A stretch of DNA of 64,000 bases, taken from assembly GCA_963737705.1 (NCBI GenBank), contig CAVTTP010000004.1, positions 124,001-188,000 on the forward strand, written 5' to 3'. This stretch comes from PALSA-607 sp963737705 (GTDB taxonomy: Bacteria; Actinomycetota; Actinomycetes; Acidothermales; Acidothermaceae). Below, piece by piece: positions 43,903 to 52,321 of the stretch (position 1 is the first letter of the stretch; the number at the start of each line of letters is the position of its first letter). The position numbers were made by a program, and so were the translations under genes. The notes beneath the pieces are model-generated. The model was not told the origin of the DNA. It did no database searches and was given only the letters and a program-made list of their open reading frames with translations.

Positions 43903-45297
43903 TTAGCCGCCAAGTAGCCGCTCGAACGCCTTAGCGCGCAGCGATGTCTTGCCGGTGCGACTCTCTACACCGTCTGCCGAACTCATCACACGAACGCCTG
44001 CGTTGACGCCGAGCCAGCGAAAAGGTTCAGGTTCCCATTGCCTGCTGCGGTGGTTGACCCATGGCAGTGAGGTCAACTCGGTGTCGCTTTCGGTGATCAG
44101 ATCGGCGAGGGTGCGTCCAGCGAGATTCGATGTTGCAACACCATCGCCGACGTAGCCGCCAGCCCAGGCGAGCCCGGTCGTGCGGTCAAGACCAACGGAT
44201 GCAAACCAATCACGCGGGACGCCGAGTGGGCCGCCCCACGTGTGAGTCACCGTGACGTCGGCAAGCGCGGGAAACATCTCGACCACGATGCGCCGCAGTG
44301 CGTCGAACACCGCGGGCTCGCGGTCGTAGGAGGGTTCGACGCGTGAGCCGAAATGGTATGGCGCGCCACGCCCGCCGAACGCGAGCCGATCATCCGCCGT
44401 GCGCTGGCCGTAGATGATGAGATTGCGCAGATCGTTGAAAGTCTCGCGATGACGCAAGCCCACGTCATCCCAGAAAGTGTTTGGCAACGGCTCGGTGGCC
44501 ATCATCAAGGAATAGACCGGCGCTAACGCGCGACGGTATCCGCGGATCGTCGGCGTGTAGCCCTCCGTCGCACGCACGACGACTCCGGCCCGCACGACTC
44601 CCTGCCGCGTGTCAACGCGATGCGGCGACATTGCGGTGACCGTCGTGCGTTCATGGATCGTGGCGCCCTTGCGTTCGACGACCTCCGCGAGCCCTCGCAC
44701 GAGTTTCGCCGGATGTATTGCGGCGCAGTGCGGGGTGAACAATGCGCCGATGACGTCGGTGGCATTCAACCGCGCGCGTGCCTCGTCAGCATCGAGTAGG
44801 GAGATGTCGGTACTGTCTTCGCCCCATGAGCGCGCGTGTTCGAGTTTCTCTCGTGCCCGCTCAATCTGGGCGCGGCTGCGGATCAGGGAGAGCGTCCCGC
44901 CCTTGGCGTATCCACAGTCGATTCCGTTGTGGTCGGCAACTACCCCGACCTCATCGACGCTGTGTCGCATTGCCCGCCGAAGAGCAAGTGCGGCATTTCG
45001 CGACGACTGCGCTGCGATCTTCTCCATCGATGCGGGAAAGAGCGCGCTGCACCAGCCACCGTTGCGGCCCGATGCGCCGAACCCGGCAATTTCTTTCTCC
45101 AAGAGCACAACACGAATGGAGGGGTCGCATTCAAGGAGGTAGTAGGCGGTCCACAGGCCGGTGAATCCTGCCCCGACGATCGCGACATCGACATCGCGCG
45201 CGCCCGGCAGCGACGGCCGTGGAGTGAGGTTGCCACTCGACGAAGCGATGTCGTCGAGCCAGAAACTGCGCGACCGGTAGTCGACGTCGGCTTTCAC
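43903..45297 (-). CDS. FAD-dependent amine/amino-acid oxidoreductase (PuuB-like)
   Basis: 464 residues from a GTG at 45297. The DAO-type FAD domain starts with VDVAIVGAGFTGLWTAYYLL (GAGFTG at 42-47), then EKEIAGFGASGRNGGWCSAL, the signature of gamma-glutamylputrescine oxidase-like enzymes. GGYVGDGVATSNLAGRTLAD near the C-terminus closes the FAD site. It oxidises an amine or amino acid with O2 or a carrier; polyamine-derived substrates fit the context of aminotransferase, Lrp regulator and aminobutyraldehyde dehydrogenase. The GTGA overlap with the upstream PPOX gene indicates coupling. Exact substrate unproven. Confidence 0.85.
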   Translation of the reverse strand: MKADVDYRSRSFWLDDIASSSGNLTPRPSLPGARDVDVAIVGAGFTGLWTAYYLLECDPSIRVVLLEKEIAGFGASGRNGGWCSALFPASMEKIAAQSSRNAALALRRAMRHSVDEVGVVADHNGIDCGYAKGGTLSLIRSRAQIERAREKLEHARSWGEDSTDISLLDADEARARLNATDVIGALFTPHCAAIHPAKLVRGLAEVVERKGATIHERTTVTAMSPHRVDTRQGVVRAGVVVRATEGYTPTIRGYRRALAPVYSLMMATEPLPNTFWDDVGLRHRETFNDLRNLIIYGQRTADDRLAFGGRGAPYHFGSRVEPSYDREPAVFDALRRIVVEMFPALADVTVTHTWGGPLGVPRDWFASVGLDRTTGLAWAGGYVGDGVATSNLAGRTLADLITESDTELTSLPWVNHRSRQWEPEPFRWLGVNAGVRVMSSADGVESRTGKTSLRAKAFERLLGG

Positions 45298-45950
45298 GGC
45301 GTCCAGCGCGCGAGGTAGGTCGGCGGTTCGTAGGGCTGCTGCAGATCAGGCGTTGGCACCGGCGCTCCGAACGCCGACTCGATCGGAAGCACGCCAGCCC
45401 ACACGGGCTCTTTCAAGTCTTCGACCGGATCATCGGGCCAGCCGTCGCTGACTTTCACCGACCATTCGCGCAGCGGCATCCGGAGCAAGGTCGTCGCCGC
45501 CAATTCCTTCGCCGTGGGTGGTCGCAGTTCCGCCCAGCGGCCGGGCATCAGATGCTCTGTGAGTCGCTCGAGACATCGTTCGACGTCGTCAGCAGCGACA
45601 ACTTCGCACGTGCCCAACATCATCGCGCTGCGGTAATGCATCGAGGATTCAAATGCCGAGCGGGCGAGCACCATGCCGTCGAGCAGCGTCACGGTCACGC
45701 AGGTGAGCGCACCGGTAGCTAGTGAGCGAAAGAGCCTGCTCCCCGTGGAGCCGTGCATGAGCAGGTCGTCACCGTCGCGAGCAAACGCGACGGGCAGGAC
45801 GTACGGCTGGCCATCGGCAGCTGCTAGCCCGACGTGTGCGACGCGAGCTGCGTCGAGAATCGCGTTCAGAGTGGAACGCTCGGTCACTTGCTTCTCGGGC
45901 AGCCGCCGCACTTTCGTCCGCTCGAAGCCGTCGCTCCGCGGAGCTGTCAC
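45294..45950 (-). CDS. pyridoxamine 5'-phosphate oxidase-family flavoprotein
   Basis: 218 residues from a GTG at 45950. Split-barrel FMN-binding protein: ILDAARVAHVGLAAADGQPY, VLPVAFARDGDDLLMHGSTG, LATGALTCVTVTLLDGMVLA and HYRSAMMLGTCEVV. It belongs with NimA/flavin-nucleotide-binding relatives rather than true PdxH, since the C-terminal PLP-synthesis motif is absent. In the operon aminotransferase - PPOX - FAD oxidoreductase it lies 13 nt after the aminotransferase and overlaps the oxidase by 4 nt. Role in the pathway unknown; redox or cofactor handling is possible. Confidence 0.82.
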   Translation of the reverse strand: MTAPRSDGFERTKVRRLPEKQVTERSTLNAILDAARVAHVGLAAADGQPYVLPVAFARDGDDLLMHGSTGSRLFRSLATGALTCVTVTLLDGMVLARSAFESSMHYRSAMMLGTCEVVAADDVERCLERLTEHLMPGRWAELRPPTAKELAATTLLRMPLREWSVKVSDGWPDDPVEDLKEPVWAGVLPIESAFGAPVPTPDLQQPYEPPTYLARWTP

Positions 45951-45963
45951 AGGATCGGAACTG

Positions 45964-47364
45964 TCACAGGATCGACCAGGCCTCCGTCAGCACCGATCGC
46001 AGGGTCTGCTCGATGAAGTCGAACTCAGGCTGGTCGATTATCAGCGGCGGCGCGAGCTGGATAACCGGGTCGCCCCGATCGTCCGCGCGACAGATCAGGC
46101 CGGCCTCGAAGAGTGCGCCGGACAGGAAACCGCGAAGCAGCCGCTCCGACTCCGCGTCGTTGAAGGTCTCTCGCGTGGCTTTGTCCTTCACGAGTTCGAT
46201 GCCGTAGAAGTACCCGTCACCACGGACCTCACCGACGATCGGCAGGTCGTTGAGCTTGTTCAGCGTGGCGCGGAACTTGTCCTCGGTCGAAAGCACGTGT
46301 CCGAGCAGATCTTCCTTCTCGAAGACGTCGAGATTCGCGAGGGCGACCGCGCAGCTGACCGGGTGTCCGCCGAACGTGATGCCGTGCAAGAACGTCGAGG
46401 TGTCCTTCAGGAACGGCTCCATGATGCGGTCCGACGCGATCATCGCGCCGATCGGTGCGTACCCCGAGGTCATGCCCTTTGCGACGGTGATGATGTCGGG
46501 CTGGTAACCGTAGCGGTCCGCGGCGAAGTAATAGCCGAGCCGACCGAATGCGCAGATGGTTTCGTCCGAGACCAACAGCACTCCGTGTCGGTCGCAAATC
46601 TCGCGCACGCGCTGGAAGTAGCCGGGCGGGGGAGGGAAACAGCCGCCGGAGTTCTGCACCGGCTCGAGATAGACCGCGGCGACCGACTCAGGACCCTCAC
46701 GAAGGATCGCGCGTTCGATCTCGTCCGCGGCCCAACGGCCGAACGCGACGAGATCGTCGCCATGTTCGGGCGCACGGTAGAAGTTTGTGTTCGGAACTCG
46801 CACCGAACCTGGGACCAGCGGTTCGAACACGTTCTTGATGGCGGGCAGGCCGGTAATCGAGAGCGCGCCCATGGTCGCACCGTGGTAGGCGATGTCGCGG
46901 CTGATGACCTTGTACCGGCTCGGCTGGCCGATCGCGCGGAAGTACTGGCGAGCCAGCTTCCATGCCGACTCGACTGCCTCGGACCCACCCGTGGTGAAGA
47001 AGACGCGGTTCAGATCGCCTGGCGCAAGATTCGCGAGCCGCTCGGCCAGTTCGATCGCGCGCGGGTGGGCGTAACTCCACAAAGGGAAATAGGCGAGCTC
47101 CTTCGACTGCCGCGCGGCAGCCTCGGCGATCTCGTCGCGGCCGTGGCCGACCATGCTGACGAAAAGACCGGCGAGTCCGTCAAGGTAGCGGCGACCCTTG
47201 CTGTCGTACACATAGGCACCTTCGCCGCGCACGATGATGGGCACGTCGTTGTGTGCGTACGAAGACATGCGAGTGAAGTGCATCCAAAGGTGACGGCGAG
47301 CCGCCTCCTGCAAAGCTCCGGCGTTGGCGATGTCGGCGCTGTGGACGTCTTGTGGCGTGGTCAT
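45964..47364 (-). CDS. class III aminotransferase, putrescine-pyruvate type
   Basis: 466 residues. PLP-dependent omega-aminotransferase with GEGAYVYDSKGRRYLDGLAG, FFTTGGSEAVESAWKLARQY, VAAVYLEPVQNSGGCFPPPP and DIITVAKGMTSGYAPIGAMI (catalytic Lys). These segments look most like SpuC-type putrescine/polyamine-pyruvate aminotransferases, which yield 4-aminobutanal. The matching aldehyde dehydrogenase is divergently encoded at 48009. First structural gene after the Lrp regulator, which it overlaps by 4 nt (ATGA). Substrate specificity is inferred from context. Confidence 0.88.
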   Translation of the reverse strand: MTTPQDVHSADIANAGALQEAARRHLWMHFTRMSSYAHNDVPIIVRGEGAYVYDSKGRRYLDGLAGLFVSMVGHGRDEIAEAAARQSKELAYFPLWSYAHPRAIELAERLANLAPGDLNRVFFTTGGSEAVESAWKLARQYFRAIGQPSRYKVISRDIAYHGATMGALSITGLPAIKNVFEPLVPGSVRVPNTNFYRAPEHGDDLVAFGRWAADEIERAILREGPESVAAVYLEPVQNSGGCFPPPPGYFQRVREICDRHGVLLVSDETICAFGRLGYYFAADRYGYQPDIITVAKGMTSGYAPIGAMIASDRIMEPFLKDTSTFLHGITFGGHPVSCAVALANLDVFEKEDLLGHVLSTEDKFRATLNKLNDLPIVGEVRGDGYFYGIELVKDKATRETFNDAESERLLRGFLSGALFEAGLICRADDRGDPVIQLAPPLIIDQPEFDFIEQTLRSVLTEAWSIL

Positions 47365-47840
47365 CTGGTCCCCCAGGTGTATGTCTGCTTACGTAGCTTG
47401 AGATAGACGAACGTCTCGGTACTGCGGACGGCCGGGATGGCCCGAATCCGACCGTTCAGGAGCTCGAGCAGGTGGTCGTCGTCTTCGCAGACGGTTTCGA
47501 CCAGCAGGTCGAACGAGCCCGCGGTGACCACGACGTAGTCGACCTCGGGAAACTTTTCCAACTCGTCGGCCACCGCTTCGATGTCGCCCTCGACGCGCAA
47601 ACCGATCATCGCCTGGCGCGGGAACCCCAGTTGGAGCGGATCGGTCACTGCCACGATCTGGATGACACCGCTCTTGAGCAACCGTTGAACGCGTTGCCGC
47701 ACTGCCGCTTCGGACAAGCCGACGGCTTGCGCGATGTTTGCGTAAGACCGGCGTCCGTCTTGCTGCAGTTGTTCGATAATCGCCTTCGAGACCTCATCGA
47801 GGACACCGGCCGACGCCACCGGTCGTTCGCGAGGGGTCAT
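47361..47840 (-). CDS. Lrp/AsnC-family transcriptional regulator
   Basis: 159 residues. N-terminal helix-turn-helix (IIEQLQQDGRRSYANIAQAV, GLSEAAVRQRVQRLLKSGVI) and C-terminal RAM ligand-binding domain (AMIGLRVEGDIEAVADELEK, DYVVVTAGSFDLLVETVCED). Lrp/AsnC proteins sense amino acids or related amines as oligomers. Because it heads the minus-strand operon and is divergent from the aldehyde dehydrogenase with 168 nt between, it very likely controls both promoters in that gap. Effector unknown; a polyamine or GABA-like compound is plausible. Confidence 0.92.
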   Translation of the reverse strand: MTPRERPVASAGVLDEVSKAIIEQLQQDGRRSYANIAQAVGLSEAAVRQRVQRLLKSGVIQIVAVTDPLQLGFPRQAMIGLRVEGDIEAVADELEKFPEVDYVVVTAGSFDLLVETVCEDDDHLLELLNGRIRAIPAVRSTETFVYLKLRKQTYTWGTR

Positions 47841-48008
47841 TTGGCAATCATGGCCCCGACCCTGACGGGGTGCAAGCGATTCCGCAGTCGGGGGCCCCGT
47901 GTACCCACGGAATCAATGGCCGATCCTCGATATCACTGATGTTCTCGTCTCCCGCAAGCGCTCTCGCACAGCTACGCTGTCGGCACCTTCGTCGTAAGGA
48001 GACTTCAG

Positions 48009-49448
48009 ATGGCCGCGGAACCCCAAGTGCTGCGCAATTTCGTCGATGGCGCGTACGTCGACACTGAGGCGGGCGTGACCAGCGGCATCGTCGACCCGAG
48101 CACCGGGGAGGTGTTCGCGACCGCTCCGGTGTCGGAGGCGCCCGACGTCGATCTTGCGATGCGCGCGGCGGAGCGGGGATTCGAGGTGTGGCGCGATGCC
48201 ACACCGTCCGCCAGGCAGCGTGCGCTGCTGCACATTGCGGATGCCATCGAGGCGCGAGCCGATGAGATCGTCGCGGCCGAGTCGCAGAACACGGGGAAGC
48301 CGCTTGCGCTGACGCTGTCGGAAGAACTGCCGCCGATGGTTGACCAGATCCGCTTCTTCGCGGGAGCGGCGCGAGTGCTCGAAGGCAAGGCGGCGGGGGA
48401 GTACATGGCCGGCTTCACCTCGTTCATCAGGCGTGAACCGGTCGGTGTCTGCGCGCAGGTCACACCTTGGAACTACCCGATGATGATGGCCGTCTGGAAG
48501 TGGGCCCCGGCGATCGCTGCAGGCAACGCAGTGGTGCTCAAGCCGTCCGACACGACGCCCCTGACGGCGCTGTTGATGGCCGAGATCGCCGCGGAGTTCT
48601 TGCCGCCGGGCGTGCTCAACGTGGTGTGCGGCGAACGTGACACGGGCCGGTTGCTCGTCGAGCACCGCACGCCGAGCATGGTCTCGATCACCGGCAGCGT
48701 GCGCGCGGGTATGGAGGTTGCGGGGGCGGCTGCCCGCGATCTCAAGCGCGTGCACCTCGAGCTCGGGGGCAAGGCTCCAGTCGTCGTCTTCGATGACGCC
48801 GACCTCGAAAAGACTGCCGAAGGTATTGCCATGGCGGGCTACTTCAATGCTGGCCAGGACTGCACAGCAGCGACGCGGGTGCTCGCGGCACCCGGCATCT
48901 ATGGCGACTTCGTCGCTGCACTGACAGAGCAAGCACGTGGCACCGTCGTCGGGCCGCCGTCCAACACTGATGCCACCTATGGACCGGTCAACAACGCGAA
49001 CCAGCTCGCACGGGTCAGCGGATTCGTTGACCGGTTGCCAGACCACGCGCAGTTGCTCGCAGGTGGTCACCGAGTCGGGGACCGTGGCTACTTCTACGAG
49101 CCGACCGTGGTTGCCGGTCTACAGCAGGGCGACGAGATCGTGACCGACGAGGTCTTCGGGCCGGTCATCACAGTCCAGAAGTTCAGCGACGAAGACGAAG
49201 CGGTGCGTTGGGCCAACAGCGTCGAGTACGGCTTGTCGTCGTCGGTCTGGACCCGCGATCACGGCCGAGCAATGCGCATGGCTAAGCGGCTCGACTTCGG
49301 TTGCGTGTGGATCAACACGCATATCCCGCTCGTCGCCGAGATGCCGCACGGCGGCTTCAAGCACAGCGGCTACGGCAAGGACCTGTCGATGTACGGCTTC
49401 GAGGACTACACGCGCATCAAGCACGTCATGACCAACCTCGACGCGTAG
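48009..49448 (+). CDS. aminobutyraldehyde dehydrogenase-like aldehyde dehydrogenase
   Basis: 479 residues with AAGGAG upstream of the ATG. NAD(P)-dependent aldehyde dehydrogenase: VCAQVTPWNYPMMMAVWKWA, catalytic Glu in HLELGGKAPVVVFDDAD, catalytic Cys in FNAGQDCTAATRVLAAPGIY, and DEVFGPVITVQKF. The FNAGQDCTAATR motif is typical of PatD-type 4-aminobutanal (gamma-aminobutyraldehyde) dehydrogenases, which make GABA from the putrescine aminotransferase product. It is divergent from the Lrp-aminotransferase operon and is followed by a strong hairpin terminator. Confidence 0.9.
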   Translation: MAAEPQVLRNFVDGAYVDTEAGVTSGIVDPSTGEVFATAPVSEAPDVDLAMRAAERGFEVWRDATPSARQRALLHIADAIEARADEIVAAESQNTGKPLALTLSEELPPMVDQIRFFAGAARVLEGKAAGEYMAGFTSFIRREPVGVCAQVTPWNYPMMMAVWKWAPAIAAGNAVVLKPSDTTPLTALLMAEIAAEFLPPGVLNVVCGERDTGRLLVEHRTPSMVSITGSVRAGMEVAGAAARDLKRVHLELGGKAPVVVFDDADLEKTAEGIAMAGYFNAGQDCTAATRVLAAPGIYGDFVAALTEQARGTVVGPPSNTDATYGPVNNANQLARVSGFVDRLPDHAQLLAGGHRVGDRGYFYEPTVVAGLQQGDEIVTDEVFGPVITVQKFSDEDEAVRWANSVEYGLSSSVWTRDHGRAMRMAKRLDFGCVWINTHIPLVAEMPHGGFKHSGYGKDLSMYGFEDYTRIKHVMTNLDA

Positions 49449-49453
49449 CCCCC

Positions 49454-49492
49454 GGTGGTTCGGCGAGAGCCGCCCGCTCCCGCCGAACCACC
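49454..49492. terminator. bidirectional hairpin terminator
   Basis: GGTGGTTCGGCG (49454-49465) and CGCCGAACCACC (49481-49492) form a perfect 12-bp stem with a 15-nt loop. It starts 6 nt after the dehydrogenase stop, in the gap between two convergent genes. No U-run follows on the plus strand. Confidence 0.8.
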
Positions 49493-49500
49493 CGCTCCTT

Positions 49501-49554
49501 TAGTCGTTCTTCAAGTGCTAGTCGTTCTTCAAGTGCTAGTCGTTCTTCAAGTGC
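49501..49554. repeat. 18-bp tandem repeat (three perfect units) across a stop codon
   Basis: TAGTCGTTCTTCAAGTGC is repeated three times without mismatch (49501, 49519, 49537). On the minus strand each unit reads His-Leu-Lys-Asn-Asp-stop, so the permease ends in one unit and two further copies of its terminal codons plus stop follow. The last copy ends in TAA instead of TAG. Confidence 0.97.
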
Positions 49555-51101
49555 TCTGCGAGCTCCGGCTCGGGTGACATGACCTCGCCGCGGAAGAACG
49601 GCCGGAAGATCGGGATCGAAATTCCCATCAGCACGAGGCCGACGACAAACGACAGCACGCCGATGATGAACACACCGCCGATGTCCCAGTGCGGTGAGAA
49701 CTGCATCGACCAACTCGTGTAGCTCTCGACCGGGTTCCAGTCGAGCCAGATGTCGTAGATCAGGAACGCGAACAGGAGGATGCCGCCAATGAGCGGGATG
49801 ATGCCCTTCACCCACAGGTCGCGGGCGCTGTTTCGTAGATCCCTGCGGTAGTACCAGACGCATTCAAATCCGGTGAGGCCGTAGTAGAAGGCGATCATCC
49901 AGCCAAGTGCCGTGACCGAGTCGGGGATGATGTTGCCCGCCGCAAGGGAGTTGAACACGAGGTACAGCACAATCGAGACGCCGCCCATGGCCAGCGTCGA
50001 GACGCTCGGAGTCAGGTAACGCGGATGGATCTTTGCGAACGCCCGCGGGATCGCCTTGTAGGCCGCCATCGCCAGCGATGTGCGTGCAGTCGGCAGGATC
50101 GTCGTCTGCGTTGATGCGGCAGCCGAGGTGAGCACCATGAGCACGAGCAGCTTCGAGAAGAACAGGCCTGCACCGTGTGCGCCGAACGCGGCGCTGCCGA
50201 GGATGCTGATGACGTCGCTGGAGTTGTCGGGGTTTGTCAAGCCATACCCCGTAGCACCCACACCGGCGAAGCCGACGACCGCGATCGCCACGACCGTGTA
50301 GATCGCGACCAGCAGGACAGTCGAGATGACTGCGGCGCGACCCGGCGTCTTCTCCTTGTCGGCAGTCTCCTCGTTAACGGAGACGGCGCTGTCCCAGCCC
50401 CAGTAGATGAACAGCATCAGCAAGATGGCCTGAACGAAGTGGCTGAAGCTCATGTGTGTCGGGTTGAACCACGCAGCGCTGATGTGGCTGGAGCCGGCAG
50501 GAGCGTTGTTGCCGTACGTCTTGACGATCGCCGTGATCGAGAACACGGCGAGCATGACGACTTCGATCGCCAGCAACACCTTCTGGATGTTCGCTGAAAT
50601 CTCGATACCGACGTAGCAGATCCAGGTCATCAAGACGATCCAGATGATGCCGACGATCAACACCCAGCCACTCGTCGCGTCGCCACCAATGCCGTGGGCG
50701 CCGACGAGAAGGAAGAAGTACTGCCCAGCCACCTGGGCGAGGCTGGCCATGACCAGGATGTCGGCGGCGAGGATGCCCCAGCCACCCATCCAGCCGGTCT
50801 TTGGCCCGAAGGCCTTCGTACCCCAAGTGAACGTGGTGCCGCAGTCAGGTTCGCGCCGGTTCAGTTCCTTGTAACCGAAGGAGATCAAGAAGATCGGGAC
50901 GAACGCGAGGATGACGACGATGACCGTCTGCGTGCCGGCAAGGACCGCCACAAAGCCCAGCGTCGCCGCGAGGCTGTAGGCCGGCGCGGTTGACGCGACA
51001 CCGATGACAATGCTCGATACGAGGTTGAGCGCACCGCCCTTAAGCCCCTTGTCGAGCACTTCCCCGTTGTCGTAATGGACCTGCGTCGACTCGGCGACCA
51101 T
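49536..51101 (-). CDS. APC-family amino acid/polyamine permease
   Basis: 521 residues from an ATG at 51101 (MVAESTQVHYDNGEVLDKGL) with AGAGGTG just upstream; the longer frame to 51245 adds 48 residues without hydrophobic character. About 12-14 membrane helices. The early helix GALNLVSSIVIGVASTAPAY and the segment FIYWGWDSAVSVNEETADKE are typical of amino acid-polyamine-organocation uptake carriers related to PuuP. It is divergent from the ureohydrolase operon, fitting uptake of that operon's substrate. The last codons and stop are part of an 18-bp tandem repeat, an odd 3' end. Confidence 0.9.
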   Translation of the reverse strand: MVAESTQVHYDNGEVLDKGLKGGALNLVSSIVIGVASTAPAYSLAATLGFVAVLAGTQTVIVVILAFVPIFLISFGYKELNRREPDCGTTFTWGTKAFGPKTGWMGGWGILAADILVMASLAQVAGQYFFLLVGAHGIGGDATSGWVLIVGIIWIVLMTWICYVGIEISANIQKVLLAIEVVMLAVFSITAIVKTYGNNAPAGSSHISAAWFNPTHMSFSHFVQAILLMLFIYWGWDSAVSVNEETADKEKTPGRAAVISTVLLVAIYTVVAIAVVGFAGVGATGYGLTNPDNSSDVISILGSAAFGAHGAGLFFSKLLVLMVLTSAAASTQTTILPTARTSLAMAAYKAIPRAFAKIHPRYLTPSVSTLAMGGVSIVLYLVFNSLAAGNIIPDSVTALGWMIAFYYGLTGFECVWYYRRDLRNSARDLWVKGIIPLIGGILLFAFLIYDIWLDWNPVESYTSWSMQFSPHWDIGGVFIIGVLSFVVGLVLMGISIPIFRPFFRGEVMSPEPELAEHLKND

Positions 51102-51280
51102 GAGCACCTCTGGGAGCGATGTGGGCGGATTGATGGCACCAGCGGTTTTGAACCCTCCGGTTATCGCACTGATTTCGTCGGATGACAAGGGATTCCGTGG
51201 TCTTGTTCTGATCGCGCGACCGTTTCGGTGGTAGCGTCCCGCCATGCGAGCGTTGCCCGTCGGTCGGCTACCGGTGTGAA

Positions 51281-52321
51281 GTGACCCGGTATGGGGCGAT
51301 GTTCGGCCCGGACGTCACCTTCTTGGGCGTCGATCGGTGCGATCTCGCAGACCCGGCATCGTTTGCGGGAGCCGATGTCGTCATCGTCGGGGCGCCGTTT
51401 GATGGCGGAACGTCGCATCGCCCAGGCACCCGGTTCGGTCCGCAGGCGATCCGTTCGACTGATTACTTGCCGCACGACGGATCGCGGCCGCACCTTGCGT
51501 TACGCGTCGATGCTCTTCGCGATCTGCGGGTTGTCGACGCTGGCGACGTGGAGATGCCGCCTGGCGAGATCGAGCGCTCGCTAGCAAGCCTCGAGCAGGC
51601 TGTTGCGACGGTTGCGGCCGCCGGAGCGATTCCGGTCGTGCTCGGGGGAGACCACTCGATCGCACTTGCCGACGTCACGGGCGTCGCCCGCCACCACGGA
51701 TTCGGTCGCGTCGCCGTTTTGCACTTCGATGCGCACGCAGACACCGGCGATATCACCTTCGGATCGCTCTACGGCCACGGCCAACCGATGCGCCGGCTCA
51801 TCGAGTCTGGTGCCGCGCGCGGTGACCGCTTTCTGCAGATCGGACTGCGCGGGTACTGGCCCGAGCCGGAGACGCTCGACTGGATGGCGGCGCAACGAAT
51901 GCGGTCGTATGAGATGACCGAGATCGGAGCGCGCGGGCTGCCCGTGGTCCTGGACGAAGCATTCGAGATCGCGCTTGACGACTGCGACGCCGTGTTCCTC
52001 TCCGTCGACATCGACGTCTGCGACCCCGGTCACGCTCCCGGTACCGGCACACCGGAACCGGGCGGCTTGACGGCGCGCGAACTGCTCGACGCCGTTCGCC
52101 GGATCTGTTGTGAGCTGCCCGTGGCGGGCGTCGACGTAGTCGAGGTTTCACCGCCCTACGACCACGCCGAGATCACCGCGATGCTCGCGAATCGGGTCGT
52201 GTTAGAGGCCTTGTCCGGCATCGCGGCCAAGCGGCGCGATTCATCAACAGCAGTGACGATTGATCCGGCGATGCCCTTGCTCTCCGGCCGGCCCGACGGT
52301 CCTGGAAGGACATTGTTATGA
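51281..52321 (+). CDS. ureohydrolase (agmatinase/guanidinopropionase family)
   Basis: 346 residues from a GTG at 51281. Arginase-fold dimanganese enzyme releasing urea from guanidino compounds. The metal-binding motifs are complete: GGDHSIALADV, VAVLHFDAHADTGD, FLSVDIDVCDPGHAPGTGTP and GVDVVEVSPPYDHAEITAML. Substrate cannot be read from sequence: agmatine, 4-guanidinobutyrate and 3-guanidinopropionate enzymes share these motifs. The operon partners (beta-alanine-type aminotransferase and MmsA) favour a three-carbon product such as beta-alanine (inference). It overlaps the next gene by 4 nt. Confidence 0.9.
   Translation: MTRYGAMFGPDVTFLGVDRCDLADPASFAGADVVIVGAPFDGGTSHRPGTRFGPQAIRSTDYLPHDGSRPHLALRVDALRDLRVVDAGDVEMPPGEIERSLASLEQAVATVAAAGAIPVVLGGDHSIALADVTGVARHHGFGRVAVLHFDAHADTGDITFGSLYGHGQPMRRLIESGAARGDRFLQIGLRGYWPEPETLDWMAAQRMRSYEMTEIGARGLPVVLDEAFEIALDDCDAVFLSVDIDVCDPGHAPGTGTPEPGGLTARELLDAVRRICCELPVAGVDVVEVSPPYDHAEITAMLANRVVLEALSGIAAKRRDSSTAVTIDPAMPLLSGRPDGPGRTLL

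Noticed and set aside
51102..51280. A guanidine riboswitch before the permease/ureohydrolase pair
   Set aside because: I looked for the conserved blocks of the guanidine-I, -II and -III classes on both strands and did not find them.
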